The notes below the pieces were generated by a model that worked only from the letters and a program-made list of their open reading frames with translations, was not told the origin of the DNA and searched no databases. A program made the position numbers and the translations under genes. This document shows positions 41,172-50,050 of a stretch of DNA of 64,000 nt, one piece after another. Where the stretch lies: the NCBI RefSeq assembly GCF_900091315.1, contig NZ_FLSP01000038.1, positions 1-64,000 on the forward strand. Reading direction: 5' to 3'. How positions within the stretch are numbered: position 1 is the stretch's first letter; each line of letters begins with the position of its first letter. Origin of the DNA: Streptomyces sp. DI166 (GTDB lineage Bacteria; Actinomycetota; Actinomycetes; Streptomycetales; Streptomycetaceae).

Positions 41172-41834
41172 ATGACTGACACATGGGTACGGGATCCGGA
41201 GCTGCCGGGGCGGCTGCTCACCGTCGAACGGGACGCGTTGGTGCCGGTGCTGCGGGCGCGCGACGAGGCGGACTTCGCGGCGCCGGTGCGGGCGTGTCCG
41301 GGGTGGTCGGTACGGGATGTGCTGGCGCACTGCTCGGCCGCGCTGACGCGGGTGACGGAGGGACGGTTCGAGGAGGGGGTCTTCTCCCCCGAGGCCAACG
41401 AACGGGACATCGCCGAGCGGGCCGAGTGGCCGGCCGGGCGGATCGTGGACGAGCTGGAACGCGGGATGACGGAGTCCGGGCCGGTGCTGGCCAAGGCGGG
41501 CGGGGTGTTGGACGCGCTGGCGCTGGGGGAGTGGGTGCACGCCGGGGACGTACGGGAGGCGTGGGGCGAGCCGGAGGCGTACGCCGGGCCCGGGCTGGCG
41601 TACGCGCTCCCGCTGCTCGCCGCCGTGACCCGGGCCCGGGGTCATCTCGCGCTCCAGGCCGACCTGGACGACGTCGACGACCCGCTGCGGCTCGGTGCCG
41701 ACGCCGGTGACCGCACGCCCGCCCGTTTCATCGGTGACGCGGCCACGCTCGTACGGCTGTACTCCGGGCGGCGCCCGGCGGCGCCCTACGAGCTGGCCGG
41801 GGCGGAGGAAGGGGAGCTGAAGATCTTCCGGTGA
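41172..41834 (+). CDS. Maleylpyruvate isomerase-family (DinB-like) protein
   Basis: 220 aa. LRARDEADFAAPVRACPGWSVRDVLAHCSA is the mycothiol-dependent maleylpyruvate isomerase N-terminal pattern with the W-V-D-L-H metal site, and LGEWVHAGDVREAWGE supplies another His. Such proteins bind mycothiol or act on thiol conjugates; the natural substrate is unknown. ATG 41172 is used; GTG 41169 would add one residue. Confidence 0.82.
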   Translation: MTDTWVRDPELPGRLLTVERDALVPVLRARDEADFAAPVRACPGWSVRDVLAHCSAALTRVTEGRFEEGVFSPEANERDIAERAEWPAGRIVDELERGMTESGPVLAKAGGVLDALALGEWVHAGDVREAWGEPEAYAGPGLAYALPLLAAVTRARGHLALQADLDDVDDPLRLGADAGDRTPARFIGDAATLVRLYSGRRPAAPYELAGAEEGELKIFR

Positions 41835-41957
41835 CCGGGACGTGGGGTACGCCTCGTGATCGGGCGGTGTAGCAGGCGTAGTCTTGGAGCAGGATTGGAC
41901 TAGACCTGTAAATCCGCCGAGCTGTAGTCGACCTCTGGTCGCCGACGAAGGGGCCCC

Positions 41958-42653
41958 ATGAGCAAGCGTGCAGTCCTGGAGGTGATCGCCCTCGACGCCG
42001 AGGACGCCATCGCCGCCCAGGCCGGAGGCGCGGACCGCCTCGAACTGGTCACCGAGATGGCGGCCGACGGGCTCACCCCGCCGGCAGCGACCGTCGCCGC
42101 GATCCTGAAGGCGGTGGACATCCCGGTGCGCGTCATGCTGCGCCTGGCGGACGGGTTCGCCGCGGGGGACGTCGACCGGCTGGTGGCGGTCGCCCGGGAG
42201 ATGCGGGAGACCGGGGCACGGGAGTTCGTCCTCGGGTTCCTCGACGCGGACGGCACGGTGGACCTGGACGCGGTGGAGCGGGTGGTGGCGGCGCTCGGCG
42301 GCTGCCGCTGGACCTTCCACCGGGCCATCGACAACGCGGCCGACCGGGACGCCCTGCGCAAGGCCCTCGACGGGCTGCCCGGCCTCGACACCTACCTCAC
42401 GGCGGGTGCCTCGACCGGTGTGGACGAGGGCCTGCCCACCCTCCTCGCCGAGGCCGCCCGCGACGGCGAGCCCGGCTACGACCAGCAGGTCCTGGTGGGC
42501 GGCGGCCTCCGCCTCGACCACGTCCCCCATCTCCTCGCCGCCGGCATCACCGCCTTCCACATCGGCGGCGCCGCCCGCCCCGGCGGCTGGACCGAGCCGG
42601 TCTCCGAGGCGGCGGTGGCCCAGTGGCGCCGCGCGGTGGACGCGGCGGCCTGA
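41958..42653 (+). CDS. cutC: Copper homeostasis protein CutC
   Basis: 231 aa. LEVIALDAEDAIAAQAGGAD RLELVTEM and MLRLADGF-FVLGFLDADG are the TIM-barrel CutC blocks, and WTFHRAIDNA and TAGASTGVDEG follow the family pattern. The historical link to copper is weak; the fold is a metal-dependent TIM barrel in the cytoplasm. GAAGGGG precedes the ATG. It converges on the HelD gene. Confidence 0.92.
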   Translation: MSKRAVLEVIALDAEDAIAAQAGGADRLELVTEMAADGLTPPAATVAAILKAVDIPVRVMLRLADGFAAGDVDRLVAVAREMRETGAREFVLGFLDADGTVDLDAVERVVAALGGCRWTFHRAIDNAADRDALRKALDGLPGLDTYLTAGASTGVDEGLPTLLAEAARDGEPGYDQQVLVGGGLRLDHVPHLLAAGITAFHIGGAARPGGWTEPVSEAAVAQWRRAVDAAA

Positions 42654-42673
42654 CGCACCCCAGGGGGGCCGCT

Positions 42674-44716
42674 CTACCCCGCCAACTGTTCCGGCAGTGG
42701 CCCCCCGTGCGTCACGATCAACCCCGACACCGCTCGGGTCAGCGTCACGTACAGGCGGCGCAGGCCGGTGCGCTCGTCGGGCTCCGCGTCAACGACCGCC
42801 TGGGGTTCGTCCAGGACCACGTAGTCGTACTCCAGGCCCTTGGCCAGGGAGGCCGGGACCAGGGTGAGACGGGTGCCGGCGGTGGTCTCCTCGCCGGGGG
42901 AGAGGTGGCTCAGGCCCGCCTCGGCCAGGGCCGCCGCCAGCTCGGGGATCCTGGCGTCCGCCGCGATCAGGCCCGTCGAGCCCTCGTTGCGCAGCAGTTC
43001 CTCGCAGGCGCGCACCACGTCCGCCGGGCCCGACACCTGCCGTACCTCGAACATGCCCGGGTTCTCCCGGACCGAGGCCACCGGGGTCAGCCCCGGCGCG
43101 ATGTGCGGGAGCAGGCGGGAGGCGTACGTGATCACGTCCGTCGGGACGCGGAAACCCGCCGTCAGCTCCTCCACCACCCCGTCCGGCTTGCCGAGGTGGG
43201 TCAGCGCCTCCGACCAGCTCCGCGTCGCCCACGGCGTGGTGCCCTGCGCCAGATCGCCCAGCACCGTCGCCGACCCCGTCGTACAGCGCCGCCCCACCGC
43301 CCGGTACTGCATCGGCGACAGATCCTGCGCCTCGTCCAGCACCACGTGCCCGAGCGAGTGCGTGCGCTGGATCAGGTCCGCCGCCTCGTCGATCAGCACC
43401 GCGTCCGCCGCCGACCACTTCGCCGACTTCACCGACCGCACGGGCCGTGCCCACAGAATCGTCTTCCGCTCCTCCTCGCTCAGCACACCGTCCGCGTGCG
43501 CGGCGAGGAACTCGGCGTCCGTCAGCAGCCGCAGCACCAGCTTCGCCGGGTCCACCGGCGGCCAGATCGCCTTCACCGCCGCCTTCACCGCCGCGTTGCG
43601 CGCCACCGCGTCCTGCACCCGGTCGTCCGGCGCCTCACCGGACCGCTCCATCTGCACCAGCACCGCGTGCGCGATCCGCTGGGGCAGCGCCTCCCGGGCG
43701 GCGCCGTAGCGGATGTCCCGGTCCAGCAACTCACGGACGATGTCTTCGAGTTCGTACGCCGGCACGCGCCACCGGCGCGACCCGCGCACCACCACGACGG
43801 CCTCCGTCGGCATGGTCACGTGCGCGTACAGCGCCCGCCGCAGCACCTCCGCCATCCGGGCGTCGCCCTTCACGATCGCCGCCGCCGCGTCGTCGCCGCC
43901 GCGCACCTCCACCTGCCCGACCAGGTCGTCCACGGTGGCCTGGCGCACCGACAACTCGCCCAGTGCCGGGAGCACTTGCTCGATGTAGTGCAGGAAGGAC
44001 CGGTTCGGCCCGATCACCAGCGTCCCGGTCCGGGCCAGCCGCTCGCGGTGCGCGTACAGCAGATACGCCACCCGGTGCAGACCCACGGCCGTCTTCCCGG
44101 TCCCGGGGCCTCCCTGCACACACACCGTGCCGCCGAGCCCGGACCGTACGATCTCGTCCTGCTCGGGCTGGATGGTGGCGACGATGTCCCGCATCGGGCC
44201 CACACGCGGCCGTTCGATCTCCTGCTGGAGCAGCCTGCTGGTGCGCGCGATCTCCGCCGGGTCGGACAGATGCTCGTCCTCGTACGCGGTCAGCTCGCCG
44301 CCCGTGTACCCGAAGCGGCGGCGCAGCCCGACGTCCATCGGGTCCTTCTTGGACGCCCGGTAGAACGGCTGCGACACCGGGGCGCGCCAGTCGATCACCA
44401 TCGGATCACCGGCGGCGTCGTGCACATGCCGCCGCCCGATGTAGAAGAGTTCGCCCTCCGCGCCCTCGGCCATCTCCACGCCCGGCGCGTGCAGATAGTC
44501 GAGGCGGCCGAAGAACAGCGGGGTGTCGCTCAGATCGGCGAGCGCCTTGATCCGCTCGTCGATCTGGTGGGCCAGCACGGCGGCGTTGACCCAGTTCGCG
44601 GTGACGTCGGTGATGTCGAGCGCCTCCACCTCCTTGCGCATGGCGCGCAGCGCGGCGCGGGAGGCGGCGAGGTGGGAACGCTCACGGGAGAGGGGGTCGT
44701 CGGCGGACGTGGACAA
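42674..44716 (-). CDS. helD: HelD-type RNA polymerase recycling ATPase
   Basis: 680 aa from TTG 44716, chosen for the GGAGG 7 nt upstream. An N-terminal coiled coil (about 10-60) inserts into the RNA polymerase secondary channel in this family. Walker A is GGPGTGKT (202-209); Walker B-type LDEAQDLSPMQY lies near 455; SF1 motif segments such as YVTLTRAVSGL occur at the end. HelD removes stalled polymerase from DNA; actinobacterial homologues can also displace rifamycins. No rifamycin-associated element was seen upstream. It converges on cutC. Confidence 0.9.
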   Translation of the reverse strand: MSTSADDPLSRERSHLAASRAALRAMRKEVEALDITDVTANWVNAAVLAHQIDERIKALADLSDTPLFFGRLDYLHAPGVEMAEGAEGELFYIGRRHVHDAAGDPMVIDWRAPVSQPFYRASKKDPMDVGLRRRFGYTGGELTAYEDEHLSDPAEIARTSRLLQQEIERPRVGPMRDIVATIQPEQDEIVRSGLGGTVCVQGGPGTGKTAVGLHRVAYLLYAHRERLARTGTLVIGPNRSFLHYIEQVLPALGELSVRQATVDDLVGQVEVRGGDDAAAAIVKGDARMAEVLRRALYAHVTMPTEAVVVVRGSRRWRVPAYELEDIVRELLDRDIRYGAAREALPQRIAHAVLVQMERSGEAPDDRVQDAVARNAAVKAAVKAIWPPVDPAKLVLRLLTDAEFLAAHADGVLSEEERKTILWARPVRSVKSAKWSAADAVLIDEAADLIQRTHSLGHVVLDEAQDLSPMQYRAVGRRCTTGSATVLGDLAQGTTPWATRSWSEALTHLGKPDGVVEELTAGFRVPTDVITYASRLLPHIAPGLTPVASVRENPGMFEVRQVSGPADVVRACEELLRNEGSTGLIAADARIPELAAALAEAGLSHLSPGEETTAGTRLTLVPASLAKGLEYDYVVLDEPQAVVDAEPDERTGLRRLYVTLTRAVSGLIVTHGGPLPEQLAG

Positions 44717-45016
44717 GGGGGTGCCTCCGGTCGGACCTACGGGTACGGGCGCGCACACGGGCGCGACGAGATGCCGTCCGGTACCGGCCGGACGGCGGCA
44801 CTCCATGGAGGGAGGCGGGCAAGAGCGGAGATTCTAGGCGAGCGGACAACACGGGCGCCAACGAATTACGCGGCCCCCGGCCCGTGGGTCATCCCCTAGG
44901 GGACGCCCCCCTCCTCCCCGAGGGGTACCCGTCGCCCCACAGACGTACGGCGGCCCCCCGGCGATTCGCCCGAGGGACCGATGCCCTCCTTACCCCCCGC
45001 GAGCAACCATGGAGAC
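44717..45016. other. Upstream region of helD and of a small gene
   Basis: 300 bp with no convincing coding sequence. Promoters for the leftward helD and rightward small ORF at 45017 must lie here. The start end is GC-rich, while GATTCTAGGCGAG near 44830 is the only relatively AT-rich point. No palindromic operator stands out. Confidence 0.55.
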
Positions 45017-45202
45017 ATGAGCGCAGCAACCATCAACCCAGTCCACGGCCGCCATCCGGCCACCGGTGCCACCCCGGTCCTCGGCAGCCACCACCACCGC
45101 CTCGGCGACGCCCTGCGAGCCGTGAAGGTCTTCGCCCGCGCCGCCCTCGACGTGATCGTCCTCGGCGAATACGCCGAACAGGCGGGCGTCCGCCGCAAGT
45201 GA
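45017..45202 (+). CDS. Conserved small Streptomyces protein
   Basis: 61 aa from ATG 45017 with GGAG upstream. The N-terminal half is His/Gly/Pro-rich (VHGRHPATGATPVLGSHHHR), and the C-terminal half is an amphipathic helix (LGDALRAVKVFARAALDVIVLGEYAEQAGV). The helix may be membrane-associated, or a small docking element. Function unknown. It lies between helD and the RelE-like toxin. Confidence 0.65.
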   Translation: MSAATINPVHGRHPATGATPVLGSHHHRLGDALRAVKVFARAALDVIVLGEYAEQAGVRRK

Positions 45203-45224
45203 CGCCCGCTCCCGCGGGCGCGCC

Positions 45225-45509
45225 TCAGTCGGCCTCCGGCAGCAGGATGTCCGCGTCGTCGAAGATCCGCAGCATGACCAGCAGCAGTCGGCCGCGGGAG
45301 ACCATGTACTCCGCGACGATCTGGGACGTGAGCCGGATTTCTCGGTCCTGGTCGCCCACTCCTATGGGGCGGGACAGCTCCGTGTACGGGTCCCGAGCGA
45401 GAATCTCCACCGCTTTGTCGAACGAGGCCCTGCGTACAGGGTCCAGGCGGTCCCGGTCGCGAGCTGCCGGCTCGGTGTACAGCACCTCGTAGACGTCCTC
45501 GTGGGGCAT
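45225..45509 (-). CDS. RelE/ParE-like toxin, without an adjacent antitoxin
   Basis: 94 aa from ATG 45509, behind a good GGGGAGGG ribosome site. VYEVLYTEPAARDRDRLDPV, FDKAVEILARDPYTELSRPI and REIRLTSQIVAEYMVSRGRL have the RelE/ParE fold pattern. RelE-like toxins cut mRNA on the ribosome; ParE types poison gyrase. No antitoxin-like gene occurs in the 75 bp before it (between it and XPB) or after it, so it is solitary or non-toxic. A longer in-frame start would not add antitoxin features. Confidence 0.72.
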   Translation of the reverse strand: MPHEDVYEVLYTEPAARDRDRLDPVRRASFDKAVEILARDPYTELSRPIGVGDQDREIRLTSQIVAEYMVSRGRLLLVMLRIFDDADILLPEAD

Positions 45510-45584
45510 GCTGCCCTCCCCTGCAGTGGCTTGCGCAATCACCTCAGCGTACCGACCCGCGTCAGCCAAGAGGGAGCCGTTTCC

Positions 45585-47228
45585 TCAGCCCTCCGCGAGG
45601 ATCTCGTCCGCGTCCACGATCCGGTACGCGTAGCCCTGTTCCGCCAGGAAGCGCTGGCGGTGGGCGGCGAAGTCCTGGTCGATGGTGTCGCGGGCGACCA
45701 CCGAGTAGAAGTGCGCCTGGTGGCCGTCGGACTTGGGGCGCAGCACGCGGCCGAGGCGCTGGGCCTCCTCCTGGCGGGAGCCGAAGGTGCCCGAGACCTG
45801 GATGGCGACCGTCGCCTCCGGCAGGTCGATGGAGAAGTTGGCCACCTTCGAGACGACCAGCACGCTGATCTCGCCCTCCCGGAAGGCGTCGAAGAGCTTC
45901 TCGCGCTGCGCGTTGGACGTCTCGCCCTTGATCACCGGGGCGTTGAGATGCTCCCCCAGCTCGTCGAGCTGGTCGATGTACTGCCCGATCACCAGGATCT
46001 GCTGCCCCGCGAACCGCCGGACCAGCGCCTCCGTGACCTTCCGCTTGGTCGCGGTCGTCGCGCAGAAGCGGTACTTCTCCTCCTGCTCGGCGGTCGCGTA
46101 GGCGAGCCGCTCGGAGTCGGTGAGGTTCACCCGGACCTCGACGCAGTCGGCGGGCGCGATGTACCCCTGCGCCTCGATCTCCTTCCACGGCGCGTCGAAC
46201 CGCTTCGGGCCGATGAGGGAGAACACGTCCGACTCGCGGCCGTCCTCGCGCACGAGGGTCGCGGTCAGGCCGAGGCGCCGCCGCGCCTGGAGGTCGGCGG
46301 TGAACTTGAACACCGGCGCGGGCAGCAGGTGCACCTCGTCGTAGACGATCAGGCCCCAGTCCCGGGAGTCGAACAGCTCCAGGTGCGGATAGACGCCCTT
46401 CCGCCGGGTCGTCAGCACCTGGTACGTGGCGATCGTGACGGGCCGGATCTCCTTCTTCGTCCCGCTGTACTCGCCGATCTCGTCCTCGGTCAGCGAGGTC
46501 CGCTTCACCAGCTCGTGCTTCCACTGCCGGGCCGAGACCGTGTTCGTCACCAGGATCAGCGTCGTCGACTTGGCCTGCGCCATCGACCCCGCCCCGACCA
46601 GCGTCTTGCCCGCGCCGCAGGGCAGGACCACGACCCCGCTCCCGCCGTGCCAGAAGTTCTCCACGGCCTGCTTCTGGTACGGCCGCAGCGCCCAGCCGTC
46701 CTCCGCCAGCTCGATCGGATGCGCCTCGCCGTCCACATACCCGGCGAGGTCCTCGGCCGGCCAGCCCAGCTTCAGCAGCGTCTGCTTGATCTGCCCCCGC
46801 TCGGAGGGGTGGACGACGACCGTGTCCGGGTCGATCCGGGCACCGACCAGCGGCGCGATGCGCTTGGAGCGCAGCACCTCCTCCAGCACCGGACGGTCGG
46901 TGGTGGTCAGCACCAGCCCGTGCGCGGGGTGCTTGCTCAGCGTCAGCCTGCCGTAGCGGTCCATGGTCTCGGCGACATCGACGAGCAGCGCGTGCGGCAC
47001 CGGGTACCTGCTGTACTGCACGAGCGCGTCCACGACCTGCTCGGCGTCATGACCGGCGGCGCGGGCGTTCCACAGCCCGAGCGGGGTGACCCGGTAGGTG
47101 TGGATGTGCTCCGGCGCCCGCTCCAGCTCGGCGAACGGCGCGATGGCGCGACGGCACGCGTCGGCCTGCTCGTGGTCGACTTCCAACAGCAGGGTCTTGT
47201 CGGACTGGACGATCAGCGGTCCGTTCAC
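45585..47228 (-). CDS. XPB-type DNA repair helicase
   Basis: 547 aa, GTG start. SF2 motifs: Walker A VVVLPCGAGKTLVGAGS, motif II VYDEVHLLPAP (DEVH), motif III GLTATLVRED, and motif VI QEEAQRLGRVLRPK. The N-terminal part (about 1-180) is the damage-recognition/regulatory region. Bacterial XPB acts in DNA unwinding for repair. It is transcribed together with the 842-aa partner gene upstream, 60 bp away. Confidence 0.93.
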   Translation of the reverse strand: MNGPLIVQSDKTLLLEVDHEQADACRRAIAPFAELERAPEHIHTYRVTPLGLWNARAAGHDAEQVVDALVQYSRYPVPHALLVDVAETMDRYGRLTLSKHPAHGLVLTTTDRPVLEEVLRSKRIAPLVGARIDPDTVVVHPSERGQIKQTLLKLGWPAEDLAGYVDGEAHPIELAEDGWALRPYQKQAVENFWHGGSGVVVLPCGAGKTLVGAGSMAQAKSTTLILVTNTVSARQWKHELVKRTSLTEDEIGEYSGTKKEIRPVTIATYQVLTTRRKGVYPHLELFDSRDWGLIVYDEVHLLPAPVFKFTADLQARRRLGLTATLVREDGRESDVFSLIGPKRFDAPWKEIEAQGYIAPADCVEVRVNLTDSERLAYATAEQEEKYRFCATTATKRKVTEALVRRFAGQQILVIGQYIDQLDELGEHLNAPVIKGETSNAQREKLFDAFREGEISVLVVSKVANFSIDLPEATVAIQVSGTFGSRQEEAQRLGRVLRPKSDGHQAHFYSVVARDTIDQDFAAHRQRFLAEQGYAYRIVDADEILAEG

Positions 47229-47288
47229 GTACGCATCCCTCCGGACTGGTCCAAACCTCCAGTGTGCCGCACTCGCGAACGAACGGGC

Positions 47289-49817
47289 TCAGTCGTCCGC
47301 CAGCTCCGCCACCCCGGTGATCCGGTGCAGGGGGTACGTGCGGACCTCGTCCGCGGTGTGGTCGTACGCCGTCACGAAGCCGCCCTCGACCCGGATCGGG
47401 GCGATGACGCGCTGGCTGGCGGCGCCCTCGGCGTTGACGTAGCCGATCCACAGCGCCTCGCCGGTCAGCACGGCGGCCTGCATGGTGGCCAGGGTCTCGG
47501 CGGAACCGGTGCGCGGCAGCTCACCGCCCGCGAGCGGGGCCGCCTTGCGCGGGGTCGTGGAGGCCATGTCGCCCGCCCGGATCGCCCGGATCGCCGCCGA
47601 GAGGAGCGTGGCGTCCGGTACGGGCGGGCCGTCCGGAACCGGCTCCGGCGCGGTGCGCGGCGGGGTGCGGTGGGCGAGGGCCCGGGTGATCAGCACATCG
47701 CCCTCGGCGGACTCGGCGGCCGGGGCGAACCCCATCGCGCGCAGCCCCTCCAGCAGCGTCGCCGGGTCGGCCTGCGCGGCGAGCACGGTCGGCGCGAGAC
47801 GGCGCAGCCGCAGTCCGGCGGCCCGCTTGTCGGCGAGGATCTCGTTGAGCATCGCGTCGTCGTCGCAGCGCACGTACGCCGAGGCCGCGCCCACCCGCAG
47901 ATGCCCGTGCTTACGGGCCACGTCGTCGATCAGGTACGCCAGCGGCTGCGGCACCGGAGTGCGGGAGTGCGCGGCGAGGAAGGCGTGCAGGTCGGAGGCG
48001 GACTGCCCGGCGTCCAGGGCGCGGCGCACCGACCCCGGCGTGAACCGGTACACCGTCGCCCCGCCCTTGGACTCCACGTCCGCGAGGATCCCGAGCATCT
48101 CGGCGAGCGGGCGCTGGAGCGGGCCGGGGGCGACGGCGGTGAGGTCCGCCTGGAGCAGCACGTGGTCCAGGGGCTCGGGCAGGAGCGGGGTCAGCAGCCG
48201 GGCCGCCGCCGCTGCCGCGGTGGCCTGCTCGGGCGGGGAGAGCGGGGCCAAAGGGGCGGGGCGGTGGTGGTGGACGGGGAGCTTGTCGCCGGGGCCGGTC
48301 GGCTCGGGGTGCTCCTCGGCGCGGGCGTGGACGGCGGGCTCCGGCAGGCCGAGCAGGGCGCGGCCGTGCGCGGAGAGGGCGCCGCGTCCGGTGACGCCGA
48401 GCCGTTCGGCCTCCGCGAGCGTCCACTCGGCGAGCTGCCTGCGTGGGTCCTCGTCCTTGTGCTGCCCGCGCAGCGGACGCTCCCAGCCCAGCCGGGCCAG
48501 CACCGACTCCGGGCTCGCGGCGGCGCCCTCCGGCAGGCCCGCCAGCAGGGCCAGCACCCGGTGCCGTACCTCGGGGGCGGCGGAACGGTCCAGGCCGGGG
48601 CCGAGCGCGTTCAGCGGGCGGTCCTTGGCGTCCCGGCCGCCGACCACGCCCGCGACCCGGGTGGCGGCCAGCCACGCCTGCGTCAGCCGGGCCCAGCGCT
48701 GCGCCGGGGGCTCCTCCAGCCACTCGTCGTAGGCGGGGGTCGCCGCGTACCGCTCGTCCGCCTCGCCGTCGGAGGCGAGCAGTCCGGCGGCGTAGGCGAG
48801 TTCGACCCAGAACGCGGCCTCCGGCTCGGAGACGTCCAGGGCGACGGCGGTGCGCTTGAGGTCACGGACGCTGAGCCCGCCCGCGCGCAGGACCGCCGGG
48901 CCGCCCTCGTCCCAGTCCTTCAGCAGCTCCTCCACGGTCGCCAGCGCGGTGAACGCCTGCCCGGCCGCGGTGCTGTCCACAACCTGTGGACGGTACGTCG
49001 CCGCGGCCTCCACGGCGGGCGGCAGCGGCTCGGTCGTGCGGTGGGCGCGGCCCTCGCGCAGGTGCAGGGCGACCTCGCGCGGGAGCACGACGGTCCCGGG
49101 CGAGGTCGGCAGCAGCAGGCCGCGGTCGAGAAGCCAGCGCAGGCGGGGGGCCGGGTCGGCGGTGACCTGGCCGTAGGGCGGGCCCCAGACCAGGCGGTGC
49201 AGTACGTCCAGGGAGTCCGCCGAGGCCTGGGCGAGCAGGGCGGCCATCCGGGTCCGGTCCGTGAACAGGTCGGTGAGCGCGGCGACGGCGGAGACGGAGT
49301 CGTGCGTGGACGGCAGTCCGGCGGTGGTGACGATCTCCTGGATACGGCCCGGGGACATGCCCGCCGTCGCCTCCCGCACGGTCGGGCCGAGGCCGGTGGG
49401 GGAGGGGTGCTGGGGGCTGGGGGTGAGCAGCTCGCGGGCGGTGCGGACGAGTCGTAGGCGGTCGTCGGCGCCCCAGACCAGGGCCTGTTCGCGCAGGAGG
49501 GCGACGGCGCGGGGGAGGGCGCCCTCGACGGCCGGGTCGCCCTGGTCGCCCGCCATGAGGGCGAGCAGTTCGTCGTACGAGGCCGGGTCCGCGGCTACGG
49601 CCAGGGCCTCGGCGGTCTGGAGTGCGAAGCGGTCCAGGCGCTCCAGGGCGCGTACGACGGAGGCCCTTGTCCCGGCGCGGGTCGCGAGCTGCGTGAGGTC
49701 CGTCGGCACCGGGGTGATGAGGTCGGGGCGGCTGCGCAGGAGTACGGCCAGGGAGGCGTCGTCCCGCCCGCGGAGCGCTTCCGCGAGGGACCTGGGCGAG
49801 GGTGCCGGATCGCTCAT
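47289..49817 (-). CDS. Helicase-associated (Helicase_C_3-type) protein, XPB partner
   Basis: 842 aa from ATG 49817; ATG 49826 is also possible. The protein is mostly helical, with winged-helix-like segments, and ends in GEALWIGYVNAEGAASQRVIAP ... VEGGFVTAYDHTADEVRTYP, a WYL-like beta module. This is the conserved actinobacterial protein encoded beside XPB, without its own helicase motifs. It probably regulates or anchors XPB. The distal end lies 120 bp from the repeat/IS630 insertion. Confidence 0.85.
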   Translation of the reverse strand: MSDPAPSPRSLAEALRGRDDASLAVLLRSRPDLITPVPTDLTQLATRAGTRASVVRALERLDRFALQTAEALAVAADPASYDELLALMAGDQGDPAVEGALPRAVALLREQALVWGADDRLRLVRTARELLTPSPQHPSPTGLGPTVREATAGMSPGRIQEIVTTAGLPSTHDSVSAVAALTDLFTDRTRMAALLAQASADSLDVLHRLVWGPPYGQVTADPAPRLRWLLDRGLLLPTSPGTVVLPREVALHLREGRAHRTTEPLPPAVEAAATYRPQVVDSTAAGQAFTALATVEELLKDWDEGGPAVLRAGGLSVRDLKRTAVALDVSEPEAAFWVELAYAAGLLASDGEADERYAATPAYDEWLEEPPAQRWARLTQAWLAATRVAGVVGGRDAKDRPLNALGPGLDRSAAPEVRHRVLALLAGLPEGAAASPESVLARLGWERPLRGQHKDEDPRRQLAEWTLAEAERLGVTGRGALSAHGRALLGLPEPAVHARAEEHPEPTGPGDKLPVHHHRPAPLAPLSPPEQATAAAAAARLLTPLLPEPLDHVLLQADLTAVAPGPLQRPLAEMLGILADVESKGGATVYRFTPGSVRRALDAGQSASDLHAFLAAHSRTPVPQPLAYLIDDVARKHGHLRVGAASAYVRCDDDAMLNEILADKRAAGLRLRRLAPTVLAAQADPATLLEGLRAMGFAPAAESAEGDVLITRALAHRTPPRTAPEPVPDGPPVPDATLLSAAIRAIRAGDMASTTPRKAAPLAGGELPRTGSAETLATMQAAVLTGEALWIGYVNAEGAASQRVIAPIRVEGGFVTAYDHTADEVRTYPLHRITGVAELADD

Positions 49818-49936
49818 CCGGTCCACGGTAGCGGGTGGGCGGGGGTCTGGGGTTGCTGTGCGTCACACGACGCCGTGTCCTGGGGGCCGGGTTCGCTCGG
49901 GCTCGGCCCGCTGTGGCTCGCGTGGGGGGTGGGTCC

Positions 49937-50022
49937 GCTTGCCCGCGCGTGCAGGGTGCCTCCCCCAGAGGGGGGACCCCCAGCCCACCCGTGCCGCCCT
50001 GCGGCACGACTGCCCGCAACTA
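49937..50022 (+). repeat. Dispersed hairpin repeat, copy C, interrupted by IS630
   Basis: The copy has the TCCCCC-AGA-GGGGGGA hairpin (49961-49976) and GTGCCGC-CCT-GCGGCAC (49991-50007), then the tail GACTGCCCGCAACTA (50008-50022), one base different from copies A and B. The terminal TA at 50021-50022 is the IS630 target; the mate TA is at 52005-52006. Confidence 0.78.
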
Positions 50023-50050
50023 GTGCCGCATCAGGCAACGTTCGCCCTGT
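50023..50050 (+). repeat. Left terminal inverted repeat of IS630 element
   Basis: 28 bp, identical to the reverse complement of 51977-52004. It contains the transposase stop codon (TGA complement at 50031-50033), so the end of the gene is part of the transposon end. Confidence 0.93.

Noticed and set aside
44717..45016. Search for a rifamycin-associated element upstream of helD
   Set aside because: No 19-20-bp palindrome with the expected core was found.
45501..49457. An open frame of more than 1300 codons opposite XPB and its partner
   Set aside because: The reverse strand carries helicase motifs and a coherent partner protein; the forward translation is repetitive and motif-free.
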